5,812 nt of DNA from Clostridiales bacterium (lineage in GTDB: Bacteria > Bacillota > Clostridia > WRLR01), in the NCBI GenBank assembly GCA_031263625.1, contig JAISFK010000436.1, positions 1 through 5,812 of the forward strand, in the 5' to 3' direction. Shown here in pieces: positions 5,698 through 5,812 of this stretch (the first letter of the stretch is position 1; every line of letters starts with the position of its first letter). The position numbers and the translations under genes are program-made. The notes under the pieces are model-generated. The model did not search any database and had not been told where the DNA came from. It saw only the letters and a program-made list of their open reading frames with translations.

Positions 5698-5774
5698 GCG
5701 CGCACATGCGCGCGGCGCGAACAGCAACCGCAGGGGTGCGCTGCGCACGGCGCGCGGCGCGGGCATATGCGCGC
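5698..5774 (+). repeat. GCGCGC-rich intergenic segment with a hairpin and a 12-bp direct repeat
   Basis: The 127-base gap after the TPR gene holds GCGCGC at 5698, 5708, 5750 and 5769. The first two form a perfect hairpin GCGCGC-ACAT-GCGCGC (5698-5713). The 12-mer GCGCGCGGCGCG is repeated at 5708-5719 and 5750-5761. No T-run follows any stem. I cannot tell a regulatory structure from GC-rich filler here. Confidence 0.5.
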
Positions 5775-5791
5775 AAAATAGAGCGAAAAGC

Positions 5792-5797
5792 AAGGAG
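5792..5797 (+). promoter_or_regulatory. Ribosome binding site of the gene leaving the window
   Basis: AAGGAG is placed 8 bases before an ATG at 5806, the same spacing as the internal genes of this operon. Confidence 0.65.
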
Positions 5798-5805
5798 CCG
5801 AAGCC

Positions 5806-5812
5806 ATGGATT
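5806..5812 (+). CDS. First codons of a downstream gene (cut by the window edge)
   Basis: ATG-GAT-T follows a well-spaced AAGGAG site, so a further co-directional gene very probably begins here with Met-Asp. Nothing can be said of its product. Confidence 0.55.

Noticed and set aside
4362..5807. 481-codon open frame on the minus strand opposite the TPR gene
   Set aside because: Its product is Arg/Ala/Leu-rich with no recognisable domain, and the opposite strand has clear TPR periodicity and a good ribosome binding site. Long antisense frames are expected in GC-rich coding DNA.
5691..5812. Small Arg-rich open frame beginning at ATG 5691 in the 3' gap
   Set aside because: The GC-repeat sequence gives a low-complexity Arg/Ala product, the upstream AGG is too close to the ATG for a normal site, and a better start with AAGGAG lies at 5806 in another frame.

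Overview
The window is about 5.8 kb, GC-rich (roughly two thirds G+C by eye) and densely coding on the + strand. Strong AGGAGG-type ribosome binding sites precede nearly every gene. The first gene is the 3' end of a Firmicutes-style EssC ATPase, so the likeliest source is a high-GC member of the Bacillota (a clostridial or related lineage). No marker gene here fixes the genus.

Layout: (1) the C-terminal part of EssC, the FtsK/SpoIIIE-type motor of a type VII secretion system (T7SSb), open at the left edge. (2) One base later, a 338-residue protein with an N-terminal WXG100-like secretion domain (WKG turn, YMQTD signal), an Ala/Gly linker and a C-terminal papain/C39-like cysteine peptidase domain with Cys, His and Asp in the expected order. 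(3) A 155-residue coiled-coil protein, probably a secretion partner or chaperone. (4) A 437-residue protein with a helical N-terminal domain followed by long Gly/Ala-rich hydrophobic segments, a candidate T7SS effector that acts on membranes. (5) A 490-residue TPR protein split by an Ala-rich repeat linker. (6) The first codons of another gene at the right edge. Gaps are 1, 32, 63, 54 and 127 bases, and I see no convincing terminator or internal promoter, so the genes read as one operon or operon segment. No stretch over 300 bases lacks a gene.

The genes fit a working model in which EssC exports the WXG-peptidase and, with the coiled-coil protein as partner, the hydrophobic protein, while the TPR protein is a cytoplasmic scaffold or chaperone. 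The most interesting points are the WXG100-peptidase fusion beside essC, its AT-richer C-terminal module followed by a duplicated 3' end that looks like an exchange scar, the absence of a recognisable immunity gene, and the in-frame arrangement of genes 3 and 4, separated by one amber codon and a T-free tandem-repeat spacer.
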